In this document: in pieces, positions 20,698 to 30,181 of the stretch | Layout of the letters: each line of letters opens with the position of its first letter | How positions within the stretch are numbered: the stretch's first letter is position 1 | Assembly (NCBI GenBank): GCA_031291055.1 | Contig: JARLJU010000273.1 | Coordinates: 1-50,557 of the forward strand | Direction of reading: 5' to 3' | From: Rudaea sp. | GTDB taxonomy: Bacteria > Pseudomonadota > Gammaproteobacteria > Xanthomonadales > Rhodanobacteraceae | Length of the DNA: 50,557 bases | Program-made: the position numbers and the translations under genes | Notes under the pieces: generated by a model | The model's database searches: none | The model's input: the letters and a program-made list of their open reading frames with translations, nothing else | Told to the model about the DNA's origin: nothing

Positions 20698-21840
20698 TCA
20701 CTCGCTCTGGCCGAGCTCGGCGTTCAGCAGCACCGCGCCGCGCGTGACCACATGCTCGCCGGCTTTCAGGCCGGCGCTGACGAAGGCATTGCGCTCGCCG
20801 ACGACGCCGAGCTGCACTTCGCGCCGCTTCAGCGTGCCAGGCGATTCCTCCACAAATACAAAATGATGCAGGCCGATGCTGACCAGTGCCGCGTCTGGCA
20901 CCGCAATCTGCTTGTGGCCGTCGTCGTCGAGCGGACTGATGCGCGCAAACATCTCCGGTTTCAGACGCGAGTCCCGGTTTTCCAGCGCGGCGCGAACGCT
21001 GATGCGACGCGTGGCCGGGTCGAGTGCGGCGCCAACGTACACGATGCGTCCGGAGAAGTGCGTATCGGCGAACGCGTCCACATCGATGCGTACATTTTGC
21101 CCATTGTGCAGTTTGCCGATGTCCTGCTCGGACAGCTCGAAGCTGGCCCACAGGCGAGTCGGATCGGTGACGATGAACAGTGGCGCAGTCGCGTCCGGCC
21201 GCACTTCCATGCCCGGGTTGATGTTGCGGTCGACAACGATGCCGGCGATCGGCGTGCGCAGCGCGTAGCGCGTGCCGCTGCCGGTCGGATCGAGGTTTTT
21301 CAGCACAGTCTGAGCGCGTTCAAGTTCGGCTTGCGACTGGGCCGCATCGGCGTGTGCGCCGTCCAGGTCGCGCTGCGCGAGCACGCCGAGACGGGTCAGC
21401 TCTTCGGTGCGTTCGAGTGCCTTGTTCTTCATGGTCAGATCGGCCTGCGCCTTGCGCGCATCGGCGCGCGCCTGGGCGAAATCCGGAGAATCGAGCCAGG
21501 CAAGCACGTCGCCTGCCTTCACCGTCGCACCGGGTTGCGCCACGAGTTGCGCCACGCGGCCGAGCACGGGTGAATTCACGCGCACGGTGTGGTCTTCGTC
21601 GAAGCTCAGCTTGCCCGGCAGCGCCTGCAGGGTCGGTGCGACGAGTTCTTCTACCGGCGCGATATCCAGATAGCTCAACTGCTCTGCGCCGGGCGCGTAA
21701 TGCAATGTATCGTTGGCCGCTGCCGACTTGTCTGCAGCGGGTGCGGATGCAGCTTTGCGCGGCAGAAGCCGATAGCCGAGCGCAGCCAGGATGAGCAGCC
21801 CGAGGATGACGGCGATGACCTTCGGAAAGCGCAAATTCAT
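20698..21840 (-). CDS. Efflux RND periplasmic adaptor, CzcB family
   Basis: Membrane-fusion protein linking the RND pump to the outer-membrane channel. 380 residues: an N-terminal anchor (PKVIAVILGLLILAALGYRLL, residues 6-26), a lipoyl-like half-motif (SPVLGRVAQLVAQPGATVKAGDVL), an alpha-hairpin (about 130-190), then beta-barrel and membrane-proximal domains. The histidine-rich N-terminal metal region of some CzcB proteins is absent. It overlaps the channel gene by 4 bases (ATGA), so the two are translationally coupled. Confidence 0.9.
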   Translation of the reverse strand: MNLRFPKVIAVILGLLILAALGYRLLPRKAASAPAADKSAAANDTLHYAPGAEQLSYLDIAPVEELVAPTLQALPGKLSFDEDHTVRVNSPVLGRVAQLVAQPGATVKAGDVLAWLDSPDFAQARADARKAQADLTMKNKALERTEELTRLGVLAQRDLDGAHADAAQSQAELERAQTVLKNLDPTGSGTRYALRTPIAGIVVDRNINPGMEVRPDATAPLFIVTDPTRLWASFELSEQDIGKLHNGQNVRIDVDAFADTHFSGRIVYVGAALDPATRRISVRAALENRDSRLKPEMFARISPLDDDGHKQIAVPDAALVSIGLHHFVFVEESPGTLKRREVQLGVVGERNAFVSAGLKAGEHVVTRGAVLLNAELGQSE

Positions 21841-23132
21841 GGCACTGCTACCAGTTCGTCCTGTGCTGCGGCCGCGGCGAGGGCGGCAGCGGCTTCGGCG
21901 TAATCGGCGTGCGCGTCGGTGGCATCGTCCTGCAACGTCTTGAGTGCGCGCCGCGCATCGAGCAGATCGGCCAGGGTCAGGCCGCCGTGTGCGTAAGCGG
22001 TCTCGACGGCCTGTTCGGTGGCGTGTCCGCGTTCGATCAGGTCGCCGTCGAAGCGTAGCGCCCGCTGCGCCGCGGCGTGCAGGTCGGCGCTTGCGCGCTG
22101 CACGTCGGCGAGCGCAGCGACGCGGATTCTTGCCAGCGCCGCATTGGCTGCGTCGATGTCGGTGTAGGCACGGCGGATTTCGCCTTCATAGCCGTTGCCG
22201 GTGAAAAGCGGAATCGACACGCCGACGCCAAGCAGGGTATGTCCGAAGGGATCCGGGTTGTGCTCGTATTGGCCGCTGATCGTGACATCGCGCGTCCGCT
22301 GCGCATGGGCCAGGTCCAGTGCCGCTTCGGCAGCCTGCACGCGCTGCTTCGCCGCCAGCATGTCGGGACGCCGGGCCAGCGCACATTCGACATCGATGCC
22401 GGCGACTTTCTCCGCCCGCGGCCACGCGTCGCCTGCCGAGAGGCTGTCGGATTGCGCAGTCGTGTCGAGCAGGGCGGCAAGTGCGACCTGGGCATCCTGC
22501 AGTGTGCCCTGCGCGGCATCGGCAGCGTTGTCGGTTTCCGCGGCTTCGATGCGCATGCGCTCGACGTCCAGGCGTGGCATGTCGCCGAGTTTCAGGCGTT
22601 GCTCGGAGGCCTGCAGCGAACGGTGCTCGATGGCGGCCAGAGTTTGTTCGTTCGTATACTTTTCCTCGGCGCGCTTGAGTTCCCAGTAGGCCTGCGCCAC
22701 GGCCAGGCGTTCGTTGCGCAGGGTGTCGGCAAAATCCGCGTGCGCCGCATCGACGTTGGCGCCAGCCTGCGCAAGCCGGTGCTTGCGCTTGCCGCCGCGC
22801 TCGAACGGCTGGCTGAGATCGACAATGGTGTCGTACTGCTTGTCCCACAGCGAGCCGGGGCCGTTGTGTCCGGCCGGGTTGATCTTCGCGGTGCTGTAGG
22901 CGAGGGTGGCATTCGGGCGCTCGGCGGCGCTGATCTTGTCGGCCAGCGCCTGGTCTACCGCGCTTTGCGCCACGGCGATGTTTGGATCACGTATACGCAT
23001 CAATTCGAGGGCCTGTGTCAAAGTCAGCTGACCTTCCAGCGGAAGCACGCGCGACTCCGCCGCCAAGCCGGCCAGGGGCGGTAAACACAGAAGGGCGCTC
23101 CTGACCAGGGTTCGCAAGCGCATATGCGTCAT
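21837..23132 (-). CDS. Outer-membrane channel, CzcC/TolC family
   Basis: Outer-membrane factor of the metal pump. From ATG 23132 it has 431 residues, with a signal peptide (MRLRTLVRSALLCLPPLAGL) and the paired OEP domains of long alpha-helices rich in Ala, Gln and Glu. ATG 23123 is an alternative start; neither has a clear ribosome binding site. The frame runs open to 23234, but the extra part is not family sequence. First gene of the czcC-czcB-czcA unit. Confidence 0.88.
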   Translation of the reverse strand: MTHMRLRTLVRSALLCLPPLAGLAAESRVLPLEGQLTLTQALELMRIRDPNIAVAQSAVDQALADKISAAERPNATLAYSTAKINPAGHNGPGSLWDKQYDTIVDLSQPFERGGKRKHRLAQAGANVDAAHADFADTLRNERLAVAQAYWELKRAEEKYTNEQTLAAIEHRSLQASEQRLKLGDMPRLDVERMRIEAAETDNAADAAQGTLQDAQVALAALLDTTAQSDSLSAGDAWPRAEKVAGIDVECALARRPDMLAAKQRVQAAEAALDLAHAQRTRDVTISGQYEHNPDPFGHTLLGVGVSIPLFTGNGYEGEIRRAYTDIDAANAALARIRVAALADVQRASADLHAAAQRALRFDGDLIERGHATEQAVETAYAHGGLTLADLLDARRALKTLQDDATDAHADYAEAAAALAAAAAQDELVAVP

Positions 23133-23231
23133 CGTGGGAATCGGTTTGGGTGACTCACTCAAGAGGTGAGCACCGGAAAAACAAAGTGACGGAAATTGCC
23201 GGGTCGGTTGAACCCCGGTTGTGCAGTGCGG

Positions 23232-23265
23232 CACGCTAACAGCGTGAACCTTACGAGCAACTTAC
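23232..23265 (-). promoter_or_regulatory. Direct repeat CTTAC-N6-CTTAC upstream of czcC
   Basis: CTTAC occurs at 23250-23254 and again at 23261-23265, an 11-base period, as expected for two head-to-tail monomers of an OmpR-family regulator; PmrA and QseB sites use CTTAA-type repeats with the same period. The perfect dyad CACGCT-AAC-AGCGTG (23232-23246) adjoins it on the czcC side. The site is about 118 bases upstream of czcC and beside the kinase gene, so the neighbouring regulator is the obvious candidate. No experimental support. Confidence 0.45.
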
Positions 23266-23290
23266 AGGGTTGGCCGGCTCGGCAATCGTT

Positions 23291-24667
23291 TCAGGCCTGA
23301 CGTGCAGGGAAGACAACGCGAACGCATGTGCCGCGGTTGTCGGTGACGGCGTGGATCGCCAGTGTGCCCGCGTGTACCTGCACGATTTCATCGACGATCG
23401 CCAGGCCCAGACCGCAACCGTTGCCGTCCGCGCCCTGTGCGCGGTAGAACCGTTCCAGCACACGCGTGCGTTCGTCCGCGGGGATTCCCGGACCATCGTC
23501 CTGCACTTCGAGGAAGGTGTGCGCATCGGTCGCGCCGCAGCGGGCGGTGACATTGCCCTGGGATTGCGTGTACGTGATCGCGTTGTCGACAAGATTCAAG
23601 ATCAGTTCGCGCAGCAACCAGGCGGAACCCCGCACGACGGTCGGGACGGTTTCCGCTCCCAGGTCGATGTTCTTGGCTTGTGCGCGGTCGAGGTACTGCT
23701 CCACCACTTCTTCGATGAGCAGTTGCAGGTCCACCGGGCGAAAATCATCGGCGACGACGGCTGAAGGTTCCGCGCGGGCCAGCGCCAGCAGCTGATTGGC
23801 GGTATGCGCCAGACGCTGGCAGCCGACGGCAAGATCCATCAAGTCCGAGCGCAGCGGTGCGGCTGCGGGCGAATGCGTGAGCAGCTCGATCTTTGCCTGC
23901 ACGCCCGCCAGGGGCGTGCGCAGCTGGTGTGCCGCATTGGCCAGAAACTGCTGTTGTGCCAGCGCGCTGTCGCGGAATCTTGCGAACAGCGAATTCAACG
24001 CGCCCGTCAGCGGCAGCACTTCCTCGGGAACTTCGGTTTGATCGAGCGGCACCAGGTCCCGCGCCGAACGCGCCGTGATTTGATCGCGCAGCCAGGCCAG
24101 CGGTCGCAACCCATAGCGCACGCCGAACCAGCCGAGCAACAGTGTCGCCGCCAGTTGCAGCAAATCCGTCTGCACGGTGCCGCTGAGGATCGCCCGCGTC
24201 GCGAGCTCGCGCTTGTGGGTGGTTTCGCCCACACTGACGCTGATCGCATCGGCTGCAGTGCTCGTGCGATAGCTGGCCACGCGCACGGCATGGCCGCGGA
24301 AGCTGGCATCCTGATAGCTGGGGTTGTCCGCACCGGGTTGCGCCAACGGCAGACCCCTGTCCCCGGAAACGAACTCGCCGTGCGGCCCAAGCACGAGGTA
24401 GTAGATCTCGTCGAAGCGATCGGTACGCAGGATCGCCACGGCCTGTGGCGGCAGATCAGCCACGACCGCGCCGCTGCTGTCGGTTGTCACATGCGCGGCA
24501 ACCGCGGTGGCGGCGTCTGCCAGTGCCTGATCGTAGGCAGTGGTGACCGGAACCACGCTGCTGACGTAATCCACGACGATGCCGACCGCGAGGACCAGCG
24601 TCAGCGGCAACAGGAAAATCACCAGCAGGCGCCGGCGGATGGTTGGCGCGCGTCTAGGTACTCGCAT
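23291..24667 (-). CDS. Two-component sensor histidine kinase
   Basis: Inner-membrane sensor that phosphorylates the adjacent regulator. 458 residues: TM1 (about 14-36), a periplasmic stretch of the 2CSK_N type found in TctE/QseC-like kinases (about 37-163), TM2 (about 168-186), a HAMP-like linker, the H-box FLANAAHQLRTPLAG with His247, the N-box LILNLVDNAITYT, and the G-boxes DDGPGIP and GCGLGLAI. The start overlaps the regulator gene by 14 bases. Location next to czcCBA suggests metal sensing, which is inference; TctE relatives can sense other ligands. Confidence 0.9.
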   Translation of the reverse strand: MRVPRRAPTIRRRLLVIFLLPLTLVLAVGIVVDYVSSVVPVTTAYDQALADAATAVAAHVTTDSSGAVVADLPPQAVAILRTDRFDEIYYLVLGPHGEFVSGDRGLPLAQPGADNPSYQDASFRGHAVRVASYRTSTAADAISVSVGETTHKRELATRAILSGTVQTDLLQLAATLLLGWFGVRYGLRPLAWLRDQITARSARDLVPLDQTEVPEEVLPLTGALNSLFARFRDSALAQQQFLANAAHQLRTPLAGVQAKIELLTHSPAAAPLRSDLMDLAVGCQRLAHTANQLLALARAEPSAVVADDFRPVDLQLLIEEVVEQYLDRAQAKNIDLGAETVPTVVRGSAWLLRELILNLVDNAITYTQSQGNVTARCGATDAHTFLEVQDDGPGIPADERTRVLERFYRAQGADGNGCGLGLAIVDEIVQVHAGTLAIHAVTDNRGTCVRVVFPARQA

Positions 24668-25322
24668 CGTCGAGCCGATATCCGATTCCGCGAATGGTCT
24701 TGATCAGGACGGCAGCGCCGAATTTGGCGCGCAGGCGGAATATATAGACTTCAATGGCGTTGCTGCTCAACTCGTCGTCCCAACCGGCGACTGCCTGCAT
24801 CAGCCGTGTCTTGCTGACGACGCGGCCCGCGTTCAGGGCCAGGCATTCCAGTACCGCCCATTCACGGCGGGTCAACTCGACTCCGGATTCGTTCACGATC
24901 GCGGTTTTGCGCGCGAGATCCAGATGCAGCGGTCCGATCGTCACCTTCGAACTGGCAGCCGACATCGCGCGCCGGATCAGCGCCCGGCTCCGGGCCACCA
25001 GCTCGCGCAGCGCGAATGGTTTCAGCAAATAATCGTCGGCGCCAAGGTCAAGTGCCTTTACCCGGTCATCCAGTGCATCGCGGGCGGTGACGATGAGTAC
25101 CGGCAGCCCGTTTCCGCCATCGCGCAAGCGGCGCACAAGCGCGAATCCGTCCTTGCCGGGCAGGCCGAGATCGACCAGGGCCAGATCGAAAGTCTCCTGC
25201 TTCAAGGCGTGTTCGGCATGTTCTGCGTTGAACATGTGATCGACCGCAAAACCGGCCTCGGTCAGACCGCGGCACATGACATTTGCCATCAGCATATCGT
25301 CTTCAACGACCAGTATACGCAT
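24654..25322 (-). CDS. OmpR-family response regulator
   Basis: Transcription regulator of 222 residues. The receiver domain has phosphoacceptor Asp51 (LALVDLGLPGKDG), the acidic pair EDD at 7-9 and Lys101 in LLKPF. The winged-helix domain (about 125-218) has the RREWAVLECL and RLRAKFGAAVLIKTIRGIGYRL signatures. Resembles QseB/TctD. Overlaps the kinase gene, so they are co-transcribed. Likely controls czcCBA through the repeat at 23250-23265. Confidence 0.92.
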   Translation of the reverse strand: MRILVVEDDMLMANVMCRGLTEAGFAVDHMFNAEHAEHALKQETFDLALVDLGLPGKDGFALVRRLRDGGNGLPVLIVTARDALDDRVKALDLGADDYLLKPFALRELVARSRALIRRAMSAASSKVTIGPLHLDLARKTAIVNESGVELTRREWAVLECLALNAGRVVSKTRLMQAVAGWDDELSSNAIEVYIFRLRAKFGAAVLIKTIRGIGYRLDDAST

Positions 25323-25497
25323 GCGATGTTGGTGCCCGATTCAAACAACCGATTGACGTTCCGGAGTAGTGAGACGAGATCGGCGTGCCACCTTAGCATA
25401 GGCCAGTTTTCACGACCGCTCGTCGGCAGTGCAACGAAGTTGCCCGGATTTCTCATTGGACGTTGCTGTGCTGCGATTGGGGCTGCGCACGCCGTCC

Positions 25498-26844
25498 CTA
25501 GAACTCCACGTGCACGCGCACGCCGATGAATCGTGCCGGGCCACGGTCCTGGTTGTATCCGGGATCGCGCACGAACTGCACGTCGGGATCCAGATCGACA
25601 TGGGCGATCAGCCGCCATTGGTAATATGCCTCGGCGATCTTTTCGCTGGCATAGTCGAGTCTGCCGTCGCCAAGCAGAAAACCGCTCCCGCCGGCGGCGA
25701 GGTAGTCGCGGTGATCGTGCGATAGGGCGTCGATGGCGATCGCGAAACCCAGATGATCCTGGGCGCGATTCCAATGCGTTCCGGAAAGCTGCGCGCCGCC
25801 GCTGAGCGTGCGGTCGACCTCGGTGAACGCAAAGGATTCGGTGCGCCCGTCGTTCCAGCCGGCGCGCGCGAACAGGCCGGTCTCGCCGCCGTCGCCCAGC
25901 GGCAGTTCGGCATTCGCGCCGAAGCCATACTTGCGCCGACCATCGCTGTCGTCGGCGCGAATATCGGGCGTCGCGCCGGTGGCGGCAGCAATGGCTATGG
26001 CGTCTTCGTAGATGCCCATGCGCGCGACATTGCGGAATGCCAGCATGCGCAATGCCCAGTCATCGGCATCCGGCTGCAGCGCGAGTTCGACCTGCTCGCC
26101 ACGCGCGCGCGTCAGCGGCGCCTCGAGCGTCTGCCCATTCGCGTAGCGTGGCATCTGGAAGATGCCGTAGCGCAGCGCCCAGCCCGGTGCGACATAGGCG
26201 ACGAGCGCTCCGTTCGTATAGCCGCGGGTATCGGCGGCGAAATCCCATGCGGTATCGTTGAACAGGCTCCAGTTCATGAACTGCGTACGCGTGGAATTTG
26301 CATACTTGTTCTTGTCGAAGTCGTCGCTCGGCGCGAACTTGCCCAGCTTGAATTCCATGCGCGAGTCGGGTTCGTCACCGGCGAGCTGGTCCTGGGCGCC
26401 TTCGACCGTGTGATGCGCGTCACCGAGGGGCAGCAGATAGCGCAGATAGCGCCGTGCCACATACGCGCGCTTGCCAAGCACATTCGTACCGGAACGGATC
26501 ACATCGCCATTCGGCAATCCGCCGAGGCCGGTGGCGTCGCTGACGCCTTCGCCCTTGAACATCTCCATGTCGAAATAAAATTGCAGGTGTGCGCTCAGTG
26601 GCACGCCGAAATAAGCGCCGAACGTGTGCGATTGTTCTGTGTCGCCGCGCGGATCCAGGCTCAGTGGCCCGGCATAGGGCGAGCGCAGCGCATCCTGGTG
26701 CTGGTCGATAAAAGTATACTGCGCGCCGAGGAACTGCGGGATGAAATACGCCGCATCTTCGGCCTGCGCGCAAAGCGGCAGCAAGCCGAGCAGGGCGGCG
26801 ATGCAGCGATGGAATGGAAATGGATGGGAAATCATTGCGCGCAA
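25498..26844 (-). CDS. Carbohydrate-type porin, OprB family
   Basis: Outer-membrane beta-barrel, 448 residues. Signal peptide ends CAQA-EDAAY near residue 29. The C-terminal part has the family pattern of alternating strands, ending with DPGYNQDRGPARFIGV and a terminal Phe typical of outer-membrane proteins. OprB proteins usually pass glucose and other sugars; the substrate here is unknown. ATG 26835 (M4) is an alternative start. It is 175 bases from the regulator gene, with no visible coupling to it. Confidence 0.85.
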   Translation of the reverse strand: MRAMISHPFPFHRCIAALLGLLPLCAQAEDAAYFIPQFLGAQYTFIDQHQDALRSPYAGPLSLDPRGDTEQSHTFGAYFGVPLSAHLQFYFDMEMFKGEGVSDATGLGGLPNGDVIRSGTNVLGKRAYVARRYLRYLLPLGDAHHTVEGAQDQLAGDEPDSRMEFKLGKFAPSDDFDKNKYANSTRTQFMNWSLFNDTAWDFAADTRGYTNGALVAYVAPGWALRYGIFQMPRYANGQTLEAPLTRARGEQVELALQPDADDWALRMLAFRNVARMGIYEDAIAIAAATGATPDIRADDSDGRRKYGFGANAELPLGDGGETGLFARAGWNDGRTESFAFTEVDRTLSGGAQLSGTHWNRAQDHLGFAIAIDALSHDHRDYLAAGGSGFLLGDGRLDYASEKIAEAYYQWRLIAHVDLDPDVQFVRDPGYNQDRGPARFIGVRVHVEF

Positions 26845-26916
26845 ACCCGGGATTCTTCTTGTTCTAGTGCTGCGCGGGCGGTACGCCCCGACCGCGCAGT
26901 GTGCGAGAGGGTGATG

Positions 26917-27120
26917 TCAATGGTGTGTCGACCAACGTCCCTCAAGTTGGCCGGTGCTTGGATTGCGCCGCCAGTGACAAGTCGGTTTGGTCGATGCGTA
27001 CTGCGCATCGTTCGCGGCCGATGGCGAGTAGGGTAGCGTGCGCACGCTGGCGCAGTGGCTGGCACGCAGATCGCCGTGGCGATCGGGCAAGAGCAAGGCG
27101 TGAAGGAATTTCAGTTTCAT
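26917..27120 (-). pseudogene. Possible decayed small secreted protein
   Basis: A 67-codon frame starts with a good ribosome binding site (GAGGTG six bases before ATG 27120) and reads MKLKFLHALLLP. One base later a different frame continues like a signal peptide (IATAICVPATAPA), while the end of the first frame (CHWRRNPSTGQLEGRW) looks like the conserved tail of small secreted proteins. The two halves need a frame change, so this is either a broken gene, an assembly error or chance. I do not recognise the family with certainty. Confidence 0.3.
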
Positions 27121-27335
27121 GATTCACCTCGAGTCCGGTAACGGCGAGGGGAATCACGATCAGCTATCGGCTAGATCGCGAGATCACCAGCATCCGCCCC
27201 GGAATGGTTCTGGATTGTTCGCCAACGCAGTCTCGTGCGTCATTCGACGCCGAGCTGCGCTGGTACTCGGATAGCTGTCCATGGGTAGGTCCGTGGAAAA
27301 CAGGATGCTTCGGGTGGCCCGCAAGCGCGCGCACC

Positions 27336-27559
27336 TTATGCCAGCGGATTTTGGATGTCAACGAACTTGTAAGCCAGCTTCAGGTCGCTGTCCGGCACCC
27401 AGGCCGGGCCTTCGGTCGGCGCGATCAGCGCATCCAGTCTGGATTTCTCAAGGTTTGGATTTTTTCAAGGTCATCGATGCCTTGTGCACCGGCCAGCATC
27501 TTCGCCCCGGCCAATGCGCCGCGGAACGCGCCGTCGCGCGCTTCCCCATCAGCGCGCAT
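27336..27559 (-). pseudogene. Frameshifted remnant of an amidase C-terminus
   Basis: Directly after typA on the same strand, one frame from ATG 27559 reads ARDGAFRGALAGAKMLAGAQGIDDLEKI. After a frame change the next reads LDALIAPTEGPAW and stops at 27336. Amidase-signature enzymes have this order: a helix with AG-x-GID followed by LDALIAPT-x-GPAW. Everything before and after is lost and the usual VNGD after GPAW is missing. Hence a decayed fragment, by my memory of the family rather than a search. Confidence 0.4.
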
Positions 27560-27568
27560 GGGGTGCGA

Positions 27569-29389
27569 TTACGCCGCGTGCCTTGACGCCTTCTTGCGGT
27601 CGTTCTCGGTCAGGTGCTTCTTGCGCAGGCGCACGGCCTTGGGCGTGACTTCGACGAGCTCATCGTCTTCGATGAACTCCAGCGCCTGTTCCAGCGACAT
27701 GCGGATCGGCGGCGTCAGCTGGACGTTTTCGTCCTTGCCCGCGGCGCGGATGTTGGTCAGCTGCTTGGCGCGCAGGGCGTTGACGGTGAGGTCATTGTCC
27801 TTGGCGTGGATGCCGACGAGCTGGCCTTCATAGATTTCCGCGCCTTCGTCGATCAGCAGACGGCCGCGTTCCTGCAGGCTGACCAGCGAATACGCCGGTG
27901 CCATGCCGGTGCCGTTGGAAATCATCACGCCATTCTGGCGCTTGGCGATCGCGCCCTCGGAACGTGCGGCGTAGTGATCGAACACATGGAAAAGCAGACC
28001 GGTGCCTGCCGTGACAGTGCGGAATTCGGTCTGAAAGCCGATCAGGCCACGCGCAGGAATCATGTATTCCAGGCGCACGCGACCGCGTCCGTCCGGTTCC
28101 ATGTTCTTGAGCTGGCCGCGACGCGTGCCCAGACGCTCCATCACGCCGCCCTGGAATTGTTCCTCCATGTCGACGACGAGTTGCTCGTACGGTTCCTGGA
28201 TCTCGCCGTCGACTTCCTTGAGGATCACTTCCGGGCGCGACACGGCCAGTTCGTAGCCTTCGCGGCGCATGGTTTCAATCAGCACCGAAAGGTGCAGTTC
28301 GCCGCGGCCGGAGACCTTGAACTTGTCCGGGTCCTCGGTTTCTTCCACTTTCAGCGCGACGTTGTGCAGCACCTCGCGCATCAACCGCTCGCGGATCTGG
28401 CGACTGGTCAGGTACTTGCCTTCGCGGCCGCAGAATGGGGAATTGTTGACCTGGAAGGTCATGCTGATCGTGGGCTCGTCCACGGTCATCACCGGCAGGC
28501 CTTCCGGCGCGTCGACGGCGCAGACCGTGTCGGAAATGCTCAGCGATTCGATGCCTGAAATCGCGACGATGTCGCCGGCTTCGGCCTCGGGCACCTCGCG
28601 TCGCTCCAGGCCCATGAAACCCAGCACCTGCAGCACGCGCCCGTTGCGTTTCTTGCCATCGCGATCGACCACGGCCACGGGCATGTTCGTGCGTACCTTG
28701 CCGCGCTGGATGCGGCCGATGCCGATCAGGCCGACGTAGGAGTTGTAGTCGAGCTGGCTCAGGCGCATCTGGAAGGGGCCGTCCGGATCGACCTGCGGCG
28801 CGTGCACGTGCTTCATGATCGCTTCGTACAGCGGCGTCATGTCGCCTTCGCGCGCATCCGGATCCAGGCTGGCATAACCATGCAGGGCGGAGGCATAGAC
28901 CACGGGGAAATCGAGCTGCTCATTGGTCGCACCCAGACGGTCGAACAGATCGAAGGTCTGATCGAGCACCCAGCCGGGGCGCGCGCCGGGGCGATCGACC
29001 TTGTTGATCACGACGATGGGTTTGAATCCCATCTGGAAGGCCTTCTGGGTAACGAAGCGCGTCTGCGGCATCGGGCCGTCCATCGCATCGACCAGCAGCA
29101 GGACCGAATCGACCATCGACAGCACACGTTCGACTTCGCCGCCGAAATCCGCATGTCCGGGGGTGTCGACGATGTTGATGCGGTTGTCGCGCCAGGTAAT
29201 GGCCGTATTCTTGGCCAGGATCGTGATGCCGCGCTCTTTTTCCTGGTCGTTCGAATCCATCACGCGCTCGGCAAGCACGGTGCGTTCACTGAACGTGCCG
29301 GACTGCTTCAGCAGGCAATCGACGAGCGTGGTTTTGCCATGATCGACGTGGGCGACGATGGCAATATTGCGCAGATTTTCTATGGACAT
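27569..29389 (-). CDS. typA: Ribosome-associated GTPase TypA/BipA
   Basis: Translational GTPase of the EF-G/LepA superfamily that helps 50S assembly and stress or low-temperature growth. 606 residues from ATG 29389 ([20 protein letters not shown]), like E. coli BipA (607). G1 is at residues 13-20, DTPGHADF is the G3 loop, and [10 protein letters not shown] the G4 loop. Domains II, III and V follow, with a BipA-specific C-terminal domain ending in basic residues. The open frame reaches back to 29440, but that part is not family sequence. Confidence 0.96.
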   Translation of the reverse strand: MSIENLRNIAIVAHVDHGKTTLVDCLLKQSGTFSERTVLAERVMDSNDQEKERGITILAKNTAITWRDNRINIVDTPGHADFGGEVERVLSMVDSVLLLVDAMDGPMPQTRFVTQKAFQMGFKPIVVINKVDRPGARPGWVLDQTFDLFDRLGATNEQLDFPVVYASALHGYASLDPDAREGDMTPLYEAIMKHVHAPQVDPDGPFQMRLSQLDYNSYVGLIGIGRIQRGKVRTNMPVAVVDRDGKKRNGRVLQVLGFMGLERREVPEAEAGDIVAISGIESLSISDTVCAVDAPEGLPVMTVDEPTISMTFQVNNSPFCGREGKYLTSRQIRERLMREVLHNVALKVEETEDPDKFKVSGRGELHLSVLIETMRREGYELAVSRPEVILKEVDGEIQEPYEQLVVDMEEQFQGGVMERLGTRRGQLKNMEPDGRGRVRLEYMIPARGLIGFQTEFRTVTAGTGLLFHVFDHYAARSEGAIAKRQNGVMISNGTGMAPAYSLVSLQERGRLLIDEGAEIYEGQLVGIHAKDNDLTVNALRAKQLTNIRAAGKDENVQLTPPIRMSLEQALEFIEDDELVEVTPKAVRLRKKHLTENDRKKASRHAA

Positions 29390-29439
29390 GGCGATAGGCC
29401 CGCGGCACCTGCGGGCTGGAGATAAAGTCGAAGCGGACA

Positions 29440-29445
29440 ATTATA
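29440..29445 (-). promoter_or_regulatory. Possible -10 element of typA
   Basis: TATAAT on the minus strand, about 50 bases upstream of typA ATG 29389. No clear -35 at 16-18 bases. A GCTGCG/CGCAGC inverted repeat (29455-29477) lies just upstream of it. Confidence 0.4.
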
Positions 29446-29566
29446 CTCGGAATTGCTGCGGATTACCGCATCGCAGCATAATTTTGCATGCGCTTCCTCC
29501 AAAAACGACGCAACGGCGGCCTTGGCCTTGGGCTATCATCCCGCACTCACAACCCAAAGGGTCGCC

Positions 29567-30085
29567 ATGAGCGCAAACAACGAGTTGCAGGCCCATATCG
29601 TCACCGCCCGCGGAACCATCCATTTGCGCCTGTTTCCCGAGCAGGCGCCGTTGACCGTGGCCAATTTCGTCAATCTGGCGGTGCGCAAGTATTACGATGG
29701 CCTGAGCTTTCATCGCGTGATTCCGGATTTCATGATCCAGGGCGGCTGCCCTGAAGGCTCCGGTCGCGGCGGTCCCGGCTACAAATTCGAGGATGAGATC
29801 GTGCCGACCCTCAAGCACGACAGCGCCGGCGTCTTGTCGATGGCCAATGCCGGGCCCGGCACGAACGGCAGCCAGTTCTTCATCACCCATGTGGCCACGC
29901 CGTGGCTGGACGGAAAGCACACCGTGTTCGGCCACATCGTCGGCAGCGAGGACCGCGATATCGTGGATGCCATCCGCACTGGCGAAAAGATCGGCTCGAT
30001 CACGATCCGCGGCGACTACGCGCCCTTGTTCGAGAAAGTCCGCGGCCGCCTCGAACGCTGGAACCAGACCCTGGACGCACGCTGA
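29567..30085 (+). CDS. Peptidyl-prolyl cis-trans isomerase, cyclophilin
   Basis: Catalyses proline isomerisation during protein folding. 172 residues from ATG 29567 ([18 protein letters not shown]); no signal peptide, so cytoplasmic and PpiB-like. The active-site segment [13 protein letters not shown] with the catalytic Arg, plus [13 protein letters not shown] and HTVFGHI, are intact. In-frame sequence upstream to 29453 is not family. A terminator follows 22 bases after the stop. Confidence 0.93.
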   Translation: MSANNELQAHIVTARGTIHLRLFPEQAPLTVANFVNLAVRKYYDGLSFHRVIPDFMIQGGCPEGSGRGGPGYKFEDEIVPTLKHDSAGVLSMANAGPGTNGSQFFITHVATPWLDGKHTVFGHIVGSEDRDIVDAIRTGEKIGSITIRGDYAPLFEKVRGRLERWNQTLDAR

Positions 30086-30107
30086 TCGGAACAGGTCCGG
30101 TGCGCGC

Positions 30108-30139
30108 AAAAAGGCCGCCTTTCGGGGCGGCCTTTTTTT
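30108..30139. terminator. Bidirectional terminator
   Basis: AAAAAGGCCGCC (30108-30119) pairs with GGCGGCCTTTTT (30126-30137) around a six-base loop, with a T-run on the plus strand (30133-30139) and an A-run that serves the minus strand. It separates the convergent cyclophilin gene and the GlsB-type gene. Confidence 0.92.
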
Positions 30140-30181
30140 GATTTCAGCTGGTTCCGGCGTTTGCTATCAGATCGGCCGCCA

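Larger units (their letters stand above)
26845..27568. other. Gene-poor 724-bp stretch with decayed coding remnants
   Basis: Between the OprB-type porin and typA I see no intact gene. It holds the possible broken secreted protein (26917-27120) and the amidase remnant (27336-27559). Bases 27121-27335 have no recognisable coding or regulatory signal apart from a few short dyads. The stretch looks like a site of gene loss. Confidence 0.5.

Noticed and set aside
27204..27833. A 209-codon plus-strand frame running into the typA region.
   Set aside because: Its second half is antisense to typA and its first half shows no domain; the minus strand there gives amidase-like pieces instead.
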